Of a stretch of DNA of 34,431 nucleotides, positions 24,300 to 32,331 are shown piece by piece. This stretch comes from Clostridiaceae bacterium (GTDB taxonomy: Bacteria > Bacillota > Clostridia > Oscillospirales > Acutalibacteraceae): assembly GCA_016281115.1 (NCBI GenBank), contig JAEEHZ010000238.1:1-34431 (forward strand). Reading direction: 5' to 3'. How positions within the stretch are numbered: the first letter of the stretch is position 1; each line of letters opens with the position of its first letter. The notes under the pieces were generated by a model. It did not search any database. It was not told the origin of the DNA and saw nothing but the letters and a program-made list of their open reading frames with translations. The position numbers and the translations under genes were made by a program.

Positions 24300-25322
24300 T
24301 CAGATACCGATTTCCACAAGGTGGGCGATAGATGGTATGCTTTCACCCTGAAGACTTGCGGTCGGGGACATTAGTGCGCCTGTGGCAACAAACAGTATTT
24401 TCCTTAGTTTTCCTGCCTGCATATTTTTGAGAATATATGAACAAAGCACGGAAGCGCTGCATCCGCAGCCTGAACCGCCGGAGTGTGTATCCTGTGTTTT
24501 GTCATCAAATATAAGCAGTCCGCAGTCTTTGTGGATTTTTGTGATATCTATATTTTCTCTTTCCAAAAGCTCGTAGAGAAGCTTTGTTCCTACCAGCCCC
24601 AAGTCTCCCGTAAAGATCGCATCGTATTCCTCGGGGCGTGTATTTGTGTCGTCAAAGAAGCACTTAATTGTGTCCGCCGCGGCAGGAGCCATCGCGGCGC
24701 CCATATTTGCGGCGTCTTTTATTCCCATATCAATAATTTTTCCGATAGTTACGCGGGATACGGAAGCATTGTTATTTCCGGCTGCCTTTTTTGATGATGT
24801 CAGTATAACACAGCCGCTTCCCGTTACCGTCCATTGGGCGGTTTGGGCGCGTTGCCCGCCGTATTCGAGAGGATAACGGTATTGCCGTTCTGCCGAGCAA
24901 AAGTGGGATGAAGTCAGCGCCGCCGCCGTAATTGCCGCTCCGCTTTCCACAAACACGCTTGCCATTGCCATACCTTGTGCCATTGTTGAGCAGGCACCGT
25001 ATTGCCCCAGATAAGGCACGCCGTAATCACGCATTGCGTACCCCGACGAAATACACTGGTTAAGCAAATCTCCCGCAAAAATGCAGTTACATTCCTTAAG
25101 CTCAAATCCGGCTCTTTTGAGGGCTAAATAAAGCGCCTCTTTTTGGAACATACTTTCCGCCTTTTCCCACGATTCCTGTCCGAAACGGGTATCGTATTCG
25201 ATTTTATCAAAGTATTCTTTCAACGGTCCTTCGGATTCTTTTTTTCCGACAATAGAACCAAATCCCGCAATTATCGGCTTGTCCGTAAATTCCAATGTAT
25301 AGTTTCCGATTCTGTTTATCAT
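24300..25322 (-). CDS. spoVAD: Stage V sporulation protein AD (SpoVAD)
   Basis: A 340-aa thiolase-fold protein. Known SpoVAD binds dipicolinic acid and, with SpoVAC and SpoVAE, moves it into the forespore. Family stretches seen are FGQESWEKAESMFQ, IFAGDLLNQC, YLGQYGACSTMAQGMAMA and the C-terminal DTHSGGSGCGCSA. The ATG at 25322 (MINRIGNYTLEF) fits family starts. GAAAGGATG lies about 13 nt upstream. An upstream in-frame extension to 25364 would run through the palindrome and is unlikely. spoVAC and spoVAE are not adjacent here, which is unusual. A sigma-A-like promoter and a palindrome lie just upstream. Confidence 0.88.
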   Translation of the reverse strand: MINRIGNYTLEFTDKPIIAGFGSIVGKKESEGPLKEYFDKIEYDTRFGQESWEKAESMFQKEALYLALKRAGFELKECNCIFAGDLLNQCISSGYAMRDYGVPYLGQYGACSTMAQGMAMASVFVESGAAITAAALTSSHFCSAERQYRYPLEYGGQRAQTAQWTVTGSGCVILTSSKKAAGNNNASVSRVTIGKIIDMGIKDAANMGAAMAPAAADTIKCFFDDTNTRPEEYDAIFTGDLGLVGTKLLYELLERENIDITKIHKDCGLLIFDDKTQDTHSGGSGCGCSASVLCSYILKNMQAGKLRKILFVATGALMSPTASLQGESIPSIAHLVEIGI

Positions 25323-25336
25323 AAAAATAACGCATC

Positions 25337-25359
25337 CTTTCAAATCTATTATTTGAAAG
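25337..25359 (-). promoter_or_regulatory. Palindrome overlapping the spoVAD ribosome-binding site
   Basis: CTTTCAAAT (25337-25345) and ATTTGAAAG (25351-25359) form a perfect 9-bp repeat with a 5-nt loop. On the - strand the 3' arm contains the GAAAGG ribosome-binding site, and the repeat begins close to the predicted transcription start. It could act as an operator or hide the ribosome-binding site. Confidence 0.5.
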
Positions 25360-25366
25360 AACACGT

Positions 25367-25395
25367 ATATTATTCCGTTTTTACAAAAATGTTAA
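25367..25395 (-). promoter_or_regulatory. Putative promoter of spoVAD
   Basis: On the - strand TTAACA (25390-25395) and TAATAT (25367-25372) are 17 nt apart. This resembles a sigma-A promoter rather than the sigma-G type known for spoVA in Bacillus. Confidence 0.5.
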
Positions 25396-25419
25396 TTGCC
25401 GCTAAACTTCACTTCATCT

Positions 25420-25451
25420 TGTTGCAGGCTAACACTTTCGCCGCTGCAACA
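25420..25451. other. Hairpin at spoVAD-proximal edge of the structured gap
   Basis: TGTTGCAG (25420-25427) and CTGCAACA (25444-25451) form an 8-bp perfect stem with a 16-nt loop. No long T-run flanks it on either strand. Confidence 0.4.
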
Positions 25452-25497
25452 GAATAATGGCTTTCATAGCAAAAAATGATACAATCAGATTGCCGAA

Positions 25498-25755
25498 AAC
25501 GAAGCAGGGGGATGCCGTCCACCCGCTGGGGGGCGCAGCCACCCGGGTGGTCGCGAAAGGGATTCCAAAGGGAAAACCGTCGATAGGTTGTCCCTTTGGC
25601 GCATTTTGCCTACTTTGTTGCGAGACAAAGTAGGTGCCTGCCCGGCACGAGGGCAAAACTCAGTGTCAAACTAAATCATCAAATTTCCGCCTTATCAATC
25701 AGCTGTGACGAAGGCGAACAATATTCACCGCTGCATTCAGCCTGCGTCAGCGAAT
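25498..25755. repeat. Structured, GC-richer intergenic element (putative repeat)
   Basis: This stretch lies in the 433-nt gap between the spoVAD start and the flavodoxin stop and is visibly richer in G and C than its surroundings. It is packed with inverted repeats: CCACCCGGGTGG (25539-25550), CCAAAGGGA/TCCCTTTGG (25565-25573 with 25591-25599), CCTACTTTGT/ACAAAGTAGG (25609-25618 with 25625-25634), GTGCC/GGCAC (25634-25638 with 25644-25648), an enclosing TTTTGCC/GGCAAAA (25604-25610 with 25652-25658) and TGACG..GGC/GCC..CGTCA (25706-25715 with 25740-25749). Open frames crossing it do not look like real proteins. It is best read as a multi-hairpin non-coding repeat or an RNA. Part of it may end the flavodoxin operon. 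Confidence 0.55.
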
Positions 25756-26241
25756 TTAGTTGTCCGTCACAGCCGCACAAAATTCTTTTATTTTGCGGTC
25801 GTTTTCTTCGCTCGGTTTTAGCATTGGGTCAATAAGGATAAGTGTATGATCCAATTTATCTGTATTAAGACATACCTTTAGCTTTTCAAAGGCTTTTTCT
25901 GCGCCTGAGCCGCTCTGGCACGCAAATGCAAAAATATGTTTGTCGCTTATATCATTTTCTTTAATAAACGTGCGTATAGGCGGGGCAATATTGCCGGCCC
26001 ATATGGGAAAACCAAATATCACATTATCATATTTGTCACTGTTAAAGCTGTACGCTTCAAGCTCAGGCGTTTCCGCCATGATCGCGCTTTTTCCGCCGTA
26101 AAGAAATTTTTTAAATCCTTTGTCGGGGTAAGTCTTTTTGGGATAGATACGTAACATATCCGCCCCGGTGATTTCGGCAATTCTTTTTGCTGTGTAATCG
26201 GTATTTCCTTCCAGTGAATAATATACAATTACAGTTTTCAT
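25756..26241 (-). CDS. Flavodoxin family protein
   Basis: A 161-aa flavodoxin-fold protein that should bind FMN and carry one or two electrons. The N-terminal beta strand and phosphate loop are MKTVIVYYSLEGNTDYTAKRI without the usual Gly after Thr. FGFPIWAGNIAPPIRTF is the second flavin loop, and FAFACQSGSGAEKAFEKL follows. The ATG at 26241 is 7 nt after GGGAG, whereas the ATG nine codons earlier lacks a site. It follows the unknown lipoprotein gene by 39 nt and is the last gene of the - strand string. Its redox partner is not evident. Confidence 0.8.
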   Translation of the reverse strand: MKTVIVYYSLEGNTDYTAKRIAEITGADMLRIYPKKTYPDKGFKKFLYGGKSAIMAETPELEAYSFNSDKYDNVIFGFPIWAGNIAPPIRTFIKENDISDKHIFAFACQSGSGAEKAFEKLKVCLNTDKLDHTLILIDPMLKPSEENDRKIKEFCAAVTDN

Positions 26242-26280
26242 ATTATGTCTCCCAAAACCGCTCATTATAACGCAAATATT

Positions 26281-28053
26281 TTATTCTTGATCAGACGCCT
26301 GCGAAGGAGCCTCTTTTTTAACTGCCGCCCTGCGCTTGCCCGAAAAATTGATGAGCAATGATACTATCGCCAAAACAGTGAGCATAGAGAACACAATAAC
26401 ACAAAATGTTATTCCGTCTGCAAAGGGCATAGATGTTTTGCAAAGCACCGAGGCGTCTCCGCTGTCAAGTTTAAATGTAGTTTCATAGCTCTCTTTGTTA
26501 ACGTCTATTGAAGTATTCCCGGAAAGAATACTTGAAACATATTCATCGGGGTTTCGTACAAATGTATATGTGATAGGAACTTTGGCGTTCTTTTCGCCTA
26601 ACATATAGTCTATGCTTATGTTGTCTTTAAAGTCCGATTTTTCACTGACAGACAAAAGCGAAGATCTGCTTTCCAGCGTAATGTAGTTGCCGCCGCCGAA
26701 TATTTTGCCTATGCTGTCGTTGATATTTGAAGAGCTGCCCTTAAATATTACCGAGCAAGTAAGTTTTTTGCCTTCGGGTTCGCTTTGAACAACTTCTGCA
26801 CCGGCGCTTTTAAAGTAATTGCTTGTGTAATTAAAGCCCTCAACTTCCGATTTTGGAAATACAAAATCAAGTTTTTTTGTAAATTCATCTGATTTGTTAT
26901 GCTCAAGCTGAATATTAATACCGTTTACTTTATATTGCGCACCGTCCGGTATACGCAGCGTAAGTATAGGCGAGTTGCTGTTTAAAGTGTATTTTCCGTC
27001 GTTCCAAAGTCCTTGCTTAGACCATATTCCTTTGCTGAGTGTAATCCCTTCGCCTGCGGATGCGGTAGAGGGCAGTGTATATGAATATGTAAGCTCCGTT
27101 TCACCGGATTTGTTTTCGGAAATAAAGCCCAAAAGGTTTGTTTTTTCTTCAAACACAAGCTGCTGGGCAAGTGCTGTCGAGGCGTTGTTCAAGTCTCCGT
27201 ATACTGCGCTTTCGTCGGGGCAGAAAAGAAGCTTTGACGTATAGTTGCCCATAGCGGTGCAGTCTATGTTTTGATAAAACGCCTCAAAAAGATAATAATT
27301 GCCCGATTTTGTCCATGATTCGGTGCTTGTTGCGCCTGCAAGTTCCGATATATAGCTTTCAAGCTCGTCTGAAAGCTTGTCATAAGTGGATTCGGGGAAA
27401 GAGAGTATTATTTTTCTGTCGTAAGTTTTATTTTTATAATTTGTTGTTTGAATCTCTACGCTGTGTATCGGATAGCCCGTCATTTTTGAAGCGTAAATAT
27501 TGTCGTAGCTGCCTTTGTTTTCGCCTGTTATACCGTTTACGGTTATTACAGGCTTGCGGTTGTAATTCTGCTTGTAGTCAAGCGCGCTGTCTGAAGCGTC
27601 GCTCACCGCTTTTTCAAGCCAGGCGAGCATATCGGTCACATTAAAATCTTCGTATATGCACCAGCCCTTTGTGAGTATGTTATCGTATACGCCGAAGGCA
27701 ACAATAGGCTCGTAGCTTAGTATTGCTTTAAGCTTTTCACAATATTCGGCTTTTGAAGCAAATTGAAGCTTAAAGGTATATACGGGTCTTTCGCCGTCAA
27801 GCTTTGACAAAGTCAGCTCTTTCGGGCAGAACTGTGATATAAGTTCGTCAAATTTTGTGTGAGCCGAGCCGGATTTTGCAATGCTTTCGGGCAAAGTAAG
27901 GCTTATTGTATGTTCACCGGAAAAGTTGTTGTCTATGGTGAGCGCGGTGTCTACGTCCATAAGCTTAGACTCGTTACATCCGCAAAGAGCACACACGATA
28001 AGTAATGCCGAAACGAACAAAACGGCTTTTAATATGTAATTCTTCAACTTCAT
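26281..28053 (-). CDS. Large lipoprotein with C-terminal membrane helix, unknown function
   Basis: A 590-aa protein. The N-terminal signal ends in a lipobox L23-C-G-C26, so Cys26 should be lipidated. Near the C-terminus a hydrophobic helix (about 546-568) is followed by a basic tail (GKRRAAVKK), so the protein would be anchored at both ends with a large external domain. Two stretches look related (ISLTLPESIAKSG with FDELISQFC, and IILSFPESTYDKLSDELESYI), suggesting an internal duplication. I do not recognise the family. It sits between the cyclase and flavodoxin genes with short gaps. Confidence 0.7.
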   Translation of the reverse strand: MKLKNYILKAVLFVSALLIVCALCGCNESKLMDVDTALTIDNNFSGEHTISLTLPESIAKSGSAHTKFDELISQFCPKELTLSKLDGERPVYTFKLQFASKAEYCEKLKAILSYEPIVAFGVYDNILTKGWCIYEDFNVTDMLAWLEKAVSDASDSALDYKQNYNRKPVITVNGITGENKGSYDNIYASKMTGYPIHSVEIQTTNYKNKTYDRKIILSFPESTYDKLSDELESYISELAGATSTESWTKSGNYYLFEAFYQNIDCTAMGNYTSKLLFCPDESAVYGDLNNASTALAQQLVFEEKTNLLGFISENKSGETELTYSYTLPSTASAGEGITLSKGIWSKQGLWNDGKYTLNSNSPILTLRIPDGAQYKVNGINIQLEHNKSDEFTKKLDFVFPKSEVEGFNYTSNYFKSAGAEVVQSEPEGKKLTCSVIFKGSSSNINDSIGKIFGGGNYITLESRSSLLSVSEKSDFKDNISIDYMLGEKNAKVPITYTFVRNPDEYVSSILSGNTSIDVNKESYETTFKLDSGDASVLCKTSMPFADGITFCVIVFSMLTVLAIVSLLINFSGKRRAAVKKEAPSQASDQE

Positions 28054-28078
28054 AATATAACGCCTCTTTTATATATTA

Positions 28079-28675
28079 TCAAAACCACAAAAGCTTTTCT
28101 CCCTCTATCAGTACCGCTCTGCAGGGAGAAGCCTCACAACCCGATATCTTAAGTGGAAAAGCGCTTAAAATATAAGTTCCGTCTTTAATATCTTTAAGTT
28201 TCAGGTTTTCGAGTATGGCTATATCTCTGTTTAAAAGATCGTAATGCACCTTGTTAAGCTCAAAATCTGCGGCAATTGAGTCTGAGTCTGTACCTACAAG
28301 CACAATGCCGTTTTCGCAAAGGGAATCTATTGCTGAGGATGAAATATAAGCTTCCCCGTTTCCGTGCAGTAAAAGCCGTTTTTTGCAATAGGGCAAAAGC
28401 TTGTCCATATCTTTGCCTGTTATTATCCCGGTTAAAGATACTACCGTACATTCGCCGTAAAAATATGAAAGCTCAAGTTCGGATACGTCTTTTCCGCCCC
28501 TTATAAAGTGAAGCGGAGCGTCTATATGGGTCGAAATGTGCGCGCTGCAATGAATTTCGGACAAATTGTAATCGTCGTATGTATTTATACTTTTTACACG
28601 GTTAATTTCTGTTTTCATATCTCCGGGAAAAGGCATTGCCTTTGCCAGATCTCCCGATATATCGTGAAATATCAT
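28079..28675 (-). CDS. Cyclase-family metal-dependent hydrolase (kynurenine formamidase-like)
   Basis: A 198-aa protein of the cyclase/kynurenine formamidase-like fold. The signature HISTHIDAPLHF (H-x-x-T-H-x-D-x-P-x-H) supplies metal ligands. IVLVGTDSDSIA and PCRAVLIEG further along are also family-like. Known relatives hydrolyse formamides, isatin or cyclic imides, and the substrate here cannot be read from sequence. The ATG at 28675 lies 10 nt after AGGAG, whereas the GTG at 28684 is too close to that site. It lies between mnmA and the lipoprotein gene, 25 nt from the latter. No tryptophan-degradation gene is nearby. Confidence 0.8.
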   Translation of the reverse strand: MIFHDISGDLAKAMPFPGDMKTEINRVKSINTYDDYNLSEIHCSAHISTHIDAPLHFIRGGKDVSELELSYFYGECTVVSLTGIITGKDMDKLLPYCKKRLLLHGNGEAYISSSAIDSLCENGIVLVGTDSDSIAADFELNKVHYDLLNRDIAILENLKLKDIKDGTYILSAFPLKISGCEASPCRAVLIEGEKLLWF

Positions 28676-28709
28676 ACTGCACACACTCCTTTTTGAATAC
28701 TGTAATTTA

Positions 28710-29765
28710 TCATTGCGGGCGGTTGTCTATTACGCCGCCTCCAAGTACATATTCGCCGTCGTATAATACCGCTGACTGACCGTTAGTAAACGATTTTTGC
28801 GCTTCGTCAAATTCAATAAGCAGGGTGTTGCTTTCAACAAGGCGCGCTGTGGCGTTCTGCTCCTCGTGACGGGAGCGTATCTTTGCTTTTATTTTCAGGG
28901 GCTTTGTGAAGTCGTAAATATCGGAATGAAAATCCTTTACAACACACCTTTTGCCGTAGAGCGATTCTTCCGCCCCTAGGATAAGCCTGTTGTTCTCTAT
29001 GTCTTTACCGCAAACATAGAGAGGATATTGATATGAAACGCCGAGTCCTTTTCTTTGCCCCACGGTATAGCAAATAAGACCGTTATGTTTGCCGATGACT
29101 GTTCCGTCGGTGAGTACCATATTGCCGCAAGGCTGCTTTATACCTGTTTGCTCATTTATGTATTGAATATAATTTCCGTTTTGTATAAAGCAGATATCCT
29201 GACTGTCGGGCTTTTGGGCGTTTTGCAGAGCATAATCCCCCGCAATTTCTCTTATTTCGTCTTTTGTTTGATATCCGCCAATAGGGAATATTATTCTTTT
29301 TAACTGCTCTTGTCTTAAAGTGTAAAGAAAATAAGACTGGTCTTTGTTATGGTCAACAGCTTTTCTTAAAAGATATTTGCCTGTTGAGCTGTCATATTCA
29401 CATCGGGCGTAATGACCTGTTGCTATGTGAGTACAGCCTAAAGTATCGGCTATGTCAAAAAGCCTGCCGAATTTCAAATACTTGTTGCACATTACGCAGG
29501 GATTGGGAGTGTCGCCTGAAAGATAGCTGTTTATAAAATAATCCGTAACGTATTTTTTAAAGTCGTCACACAGATCAATAACATGATGTGGGATACCTAT
29601 TTTTTCACAAACGAGCCTTGCGTCCGCAAAATCTGCATCAGTTTTGTCGGGCGTGAGCTTCATTGTGACGCCCACGGCAGGTATGTTTTGTTTTTTTACT
29701 ATTATTGTGGCGCAGGCAGAGCTGTCCACGCCGCCGCTCAATGCCACCAATACCCTTTTATCCAA
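28710..29765 (-). CDS. mnmA: tRNA 2-thiouridylase MnmA
   Basis: A 351-aa ATP-dependent enzyme that thiolates U34 of tRNAs for Lys, Glu and Gln. The PP-loop SGGVDSS (residues 10-16) binds ATP. The catalytic Cys pair is C90 (NPCVMCN) and C192 (SQDICFI), and GHYAR and YTVGQRKGLG are further family motifs. Length matches the family. The start is TTG at 29763-29765, preceded by GGGGTG, and no ATG is nearby. It follows nadA by 13 nt, with its ribosome-binding site overlapping the nadA stop region. Cysteine desulfurase is not in the window. Confidence 0.93.
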   Translation of the reverse strand: MDKRVLVALSGGVDSSACATIIVKKQNIPAVGVTMKLTPDKTDADFADARLVCEKIGIPHHVIDLCDDFKKYVTDYFINSYLSGDTPNPCVMCNKYLKFGRLFDIADTLGCTHIATGHYARCEYDSSTGKYLLRKAVDHNKDQSYFLYTLRQEQLKRIIFPIGGYQTKDEIREIAGDYALQNAQKPDSQDICFIQNGNYIQYINEQTGIKQPCGNMVLTDGTVIGKHNGLICYTVGQRKGLGVSYQYPLYVCGKDIENNRLILGAEESLYGKRCVVKDFHSDIYDFTKPLKIKAKIRSRHEEQNATARLVESNTLLIEFDEAQKSFTNGQSAVLYDGEYVLGGGVIDNRPQ

Positions 29766-29778
29766 AGTTTCACCCCGT

Positions 29779-30699
29779 TTATCGACGGTTGAGTTCGATC
29801 ATTTTTTCTATCGGCTTTTTCGCCTTTTCGGAAAGTTCGGGGTCAAGCTCAATTTTTTCTCCCTCGCCGGTTCTTAAAATGTTGTAAACATCAACAAGTG
29901 TGGTAAGACGCATATTTCGGCAGGCAAGCTTTTCGGAAAGCTGATAAAATTTTCTTACGGGATACTCAAGCTGCAAGTATTCGGTAATACTGTTATCTGT
30001 TCCTATTATAAATTCGTTATGATTGCTGTTTCTTACATAGTTAATAATACCTGAAGTTGAGCCGATATAATCGGCAAGCTCCAAAACTTCGGGGCGGCAC
30101 TCGGGGTGCGCCAAAAGCAGAGCGTTTGGGTGGCGCGTCTTTGCGGAAACTGCTTCGCTTTTTGTTACACCGTTGTGTCTTGGGCAGCATCCGTCCAAAA
30201 CTTTTATATTTTTATTCGGAAGCTTTGAAGCAATATAGCTTCCCAAATTTTTGTCGGGTATAAACAGAATGTTATCGTTTTCTATTAAGCTTACTACCTT
30301 TTCGGCGCTTGAAGATGTTACGCAAACATCAGATACAGCCTTTAACGCTGCTGTTGTGTTTACATACGCAACGACCGTGTAGTCGGGGTGAGCTTTTTTA
30401 AAACTTATTATTTCTTCGGGCATTATTTGCTCTGCCATGGGACAGCCGGCTTCGGGATTTGACAAATAAACGTTTTTGTCGGGCGAGAGCATTTTAGCGC
30501 CCTCAGCCATAAATCTTACGCCGCACAAAAGCAAATTCTTATTTTTTACTTTTGCGGCTTCTTCACTGAGCTTGAATGAGTCGCCGCAAATATCGGCTAT
30601 TTCAAGTATTTCGGGCGACATATAACTGTGCGCCAATATACAAAAGTCCTTTTCTTTCTTTAATCGGATTATTTCATCCTGCATTTCTCTTATTTTCAT
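29779..30699 (-). CDS. nadA: Quinolinate synthase NadA
   Basis: A 306-aa [4Fe-4S] enzyme that condenses iminoaspartate with dihydroxyacetone phosphate to make quinolinate for NAD synthesis. The cluster Cys candidates are C59 (LLLCGVRFMAE), C171 or C172 (DGCCPRH) and C260 (LACRNM). AHSYMSPEI, SSSAEKVV and PDKNLGSY are family motifs. GGAG lies 7 nt before the ATG, inside the end of the tcdA remnant. nadB and nadC are not in the window, so the rest of the pathway lies elsewhere or precursors are salvaged. Confidence 0.93.
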   Translation of the reverse strand: MKIREMQDEIIRLKKEKDFCILAHSYMSPEILEIADICGDSFKLSEEAAKVKNKNLLLCGVRFMAEGAKMLSPDKNVYLSNPEAGCPMAEQIMPEEIISFKKAHPDYTVVAYVNTTAALKAVSDVCVTSSSAEKVVSLIENDNILFIPDKNLGSYIASKLPNKNIKVLDGCCPRHNGVTKSEAVSAKTRHPNALLLAHPECRPEVLELADYIGSTSGIINYVRNSNHNEFIIGTDNSITEYLQLEYPVRKFYQLSEKLACRNMRLTTLVDVYNILRTGEGEKIELDPELSEKAKKPIEKMIELNRR

Positions 30700-30701
30700 A
30701 A

Positions 30702-30893
30702 TTATCTCCGTTTATTTTTTATAATATCACGTATCGCCTCGGCGGCGAGCATCAAGCCCGCAACCGACGGAACAAAAGATATGCTTGCTGTTGCAGTATT
30801 TCCGTTTTCGTCGGGGAACGGCTTTATTATTTTTGCTTTAGAGTAAAGTACCTTGTGACTTTCAATGTTTCTTTTTCTCAGCTCGCGGCGCAT
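30702..30893 (-). pseudogene. Remnant of tcdA (tRNA threonylcarbamoyladenosine dehydratase), C-terminal fragment
   Basis: The frame encodes only 63 residues: MRRELRKRNIESHKVLYS, then SFVPSVAGLMLAAEAIRDII. This resembles the C-terminal end of TcdA (family about 250 aa), with the conserved FVPSVAGL helix. The whole N-terminal ThiF/E1-like ATP-binding domain is absent: homology-like residues continue in frame a little upstream of the ATG (HGAAQRVM), but the frame runs into the nfnB stop with no start codon. No usual ribosome-binding site precedes the ATG. I infer a deletion relic, with its 3' end still carrying the nadA ribosome-binding site. A functional mini-protein is less likely. Confidence 0.65.
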
Positions 30894-30937
30894 AACCCTT
30901 TGAGCAGCTCCGTGCGCTGTAAAAAACTCTTTAAAAC

Positions 30938-32329
30938 TTATTCTCCCTGTTTTTCGGTGATATATTTATCAATTGCATCGGCGGCTTCTTTACCTGCGCC
31001 CATTGCAAGTATTACCGTTGCGGAACCTGTAACGGCGTCGCCGCCCGCAAAAACGCCGTCTTTAGATGTTGCAGTGCGGTTGTCTGTGATGATACCGCCC
31101 TTTTTGTTTGTTTCAAGCCCAGGGGTGGTTGAGCGTATCAACGGATTAGGTGATGTGCCTATTGCCATTATCACACAGTCAGCTTCAATGGTAAATTCAC
31201 TGCCTTCTATCGGCACGGGTCTTGCCCTGCCTGATTCGTCGGGTTGTGATAATTCCATCCTTTGGCATATTACTCCGTTTACATATCCGTTTTCATTTGA
31301 CGTTATCTTTACGGGGCTTGTAAGGTAGTTGAATATAATGCCTTCTTCAACGGCGTGTTCGGCTTCTTCGCGCCTTGCGGGAAGCTCTTTTTCGGTTCTT
31401 CTGTATACAACATACACCTCGCTGCCAAGACGTTTGGCGCACCTTGCGGCGTCCATTGCCACGTTTCCGCCGCCTACAACTACCGTTTTTTCAGGTCGCA
31501 TTATAGGCGTGGAGCTTTCCGGCATATATGCTTTCATAAGATTTATTCTTGTTAAAAACTCGTTTGCGGAATAGACGCCGTTTAGGTTTTCGCCCTCAAT
31601 GTTCATAAAATTGGGCAAGCCTGCGCCCGAGCCAACATACACCGCCTCGTATCCGTGCTCATTCATAAGCTCGTCTATGGTAAATGTTTTGCCTATTATT
31701 ACATTTGTGCGTATTTCCACACCGATTTTTTTGAGATTCTCTATTTCTTTATTTACTATCTCTTTGGGCAATCTGAATTCGGGGATACCGTAAACAAGTA
31801 CTCCGCCTGCGGTGTGAAGCGCTTCAAATACGGTTACTTTATAGCCTTTTCTGGCAAGCGCTCCCGCACATGTAAGTCCCGAAGGTCCCGAGCCTATAAC
31901 GGCGACTTTGTGTCCGTTTGACGGCGTGGGGGAGGGAGAACCCGCATTTTTTATGTGCAGATCGGAGACAAATCTTTCAAGCCTTCCTATGGCTACGCTT
32001 TCACTTTTTATCGAGCGTACGCATTTACTTTCACACTGGCTTTCCTGCGGGCAAACTCTCGAGCAGACAGCAGGCAAAAGTGAAGCGTTCGCTATTATTT
32101 CATAAGCCTTTTCATAGTTTCTGTTTTTAATTTCCGAAATAAAATCGGGTATTTTTATATTTACGGGGCAGCCATTTACGCACGGCATATTTTTGCAGTT
32201 TAAACAGCGTGAAGCTTCGCTTAATGCGTCTTGTTCGCTGTAACCGAGCGCTACCTCGTCATATGTGGTTTTTCTCTTTTCAATATCAAGCAGAGGCATT
32301 TTGTTTCGCTTAACGGACATATCGGGCAT
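30938..32329 (-). CDS. nfnB: NfnB-like large subunit (glutamate synthase small-subunit family)
   Basis: A 463-aa flavoprotein of the GltD-like family. The N-terminal cysteine-rich domain (about residues 40-100: CLNCKNMPCVNGCPV, CSRVCPQESQCESKC) binds two [4Fe-4S] clusters. Two nucleotide-binding motifs follow, GSGPSGLTCAG (FAD) and GGGNVAMDAARC (NADPH), and the C-terminal AGGDAVTGSATVILAMGAG contacts FAD. With its neighbour it should form NfnAB, which couples NADH, reduced ferredoxin and NADP+ by electron bifurcation. A sole glutamate synthase small subunit is less likely because of that neighbour. AAGGAGG precedes the ATG, 2 nt after nfnA. Confidence 0.87.
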   Translation of the reverse strand: MPDMSVKRNKMPLLDIEKRKTTYDEVALGYSEQDALSEASRCLNCKNMPCVNGCPVNIKIPDFISEIKNRNYEKAYEIIANASLLPAVCSRVCPQESQCESKCVRSIKSESVAIGRLERFVSDLHIKNAGSPSPTPSNGHKVAVIGSGPSGLTCAGALARKGYKVTVFEALHTAGGVLVYGIPEFRLPKEIVNKEIENLKKIGVEIRTNVIIGKTFTIDELMNEHGYEAVYVGSGAGLPNFMNIEGENLNGVYSANEFLTRINLMKAYMPESSTPIMRPEKTVVVGGGNVAMDAARCAKRLGSEVYVVYRRTEKELPARREEAEHAVEEGIIFNYLTSPVKITSNENGYVNGVICQRMELSQPDESGRARPVPIEGSEFTIEADCVIMAIGTSPNPLIRSTTPGLETNKKGGIITDNRTATSKDGVFAGGDAVTGSATVILAMGAGKEAADAIDKYITEKQGE

Positions 32330-32331
32330 AG

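Noticed and set aside
24956..25322. Possible reading of spoVAD as a FabH/thiolase enzyme
   Set aside because: The fold is shared, but the family stretches and the DTHSGGSGCGCSA end match SpoVAD.
25429..25835. Open frames on both strands over the structured intergenic element
   Set aside because: They run through dense inverted repeats, have low-complexity unprotein-like composition and no proper ribosome-binding sites. One overlaps the flavodoxin gene.
30938..32329. Annotation as plain glutamate synthase small subunit
   Set aside because: No large glutamate synthase subunit is adjacent, whereas the FAD/[2Fe-2S] partner is 2 nt away, which fits NfnAB better.
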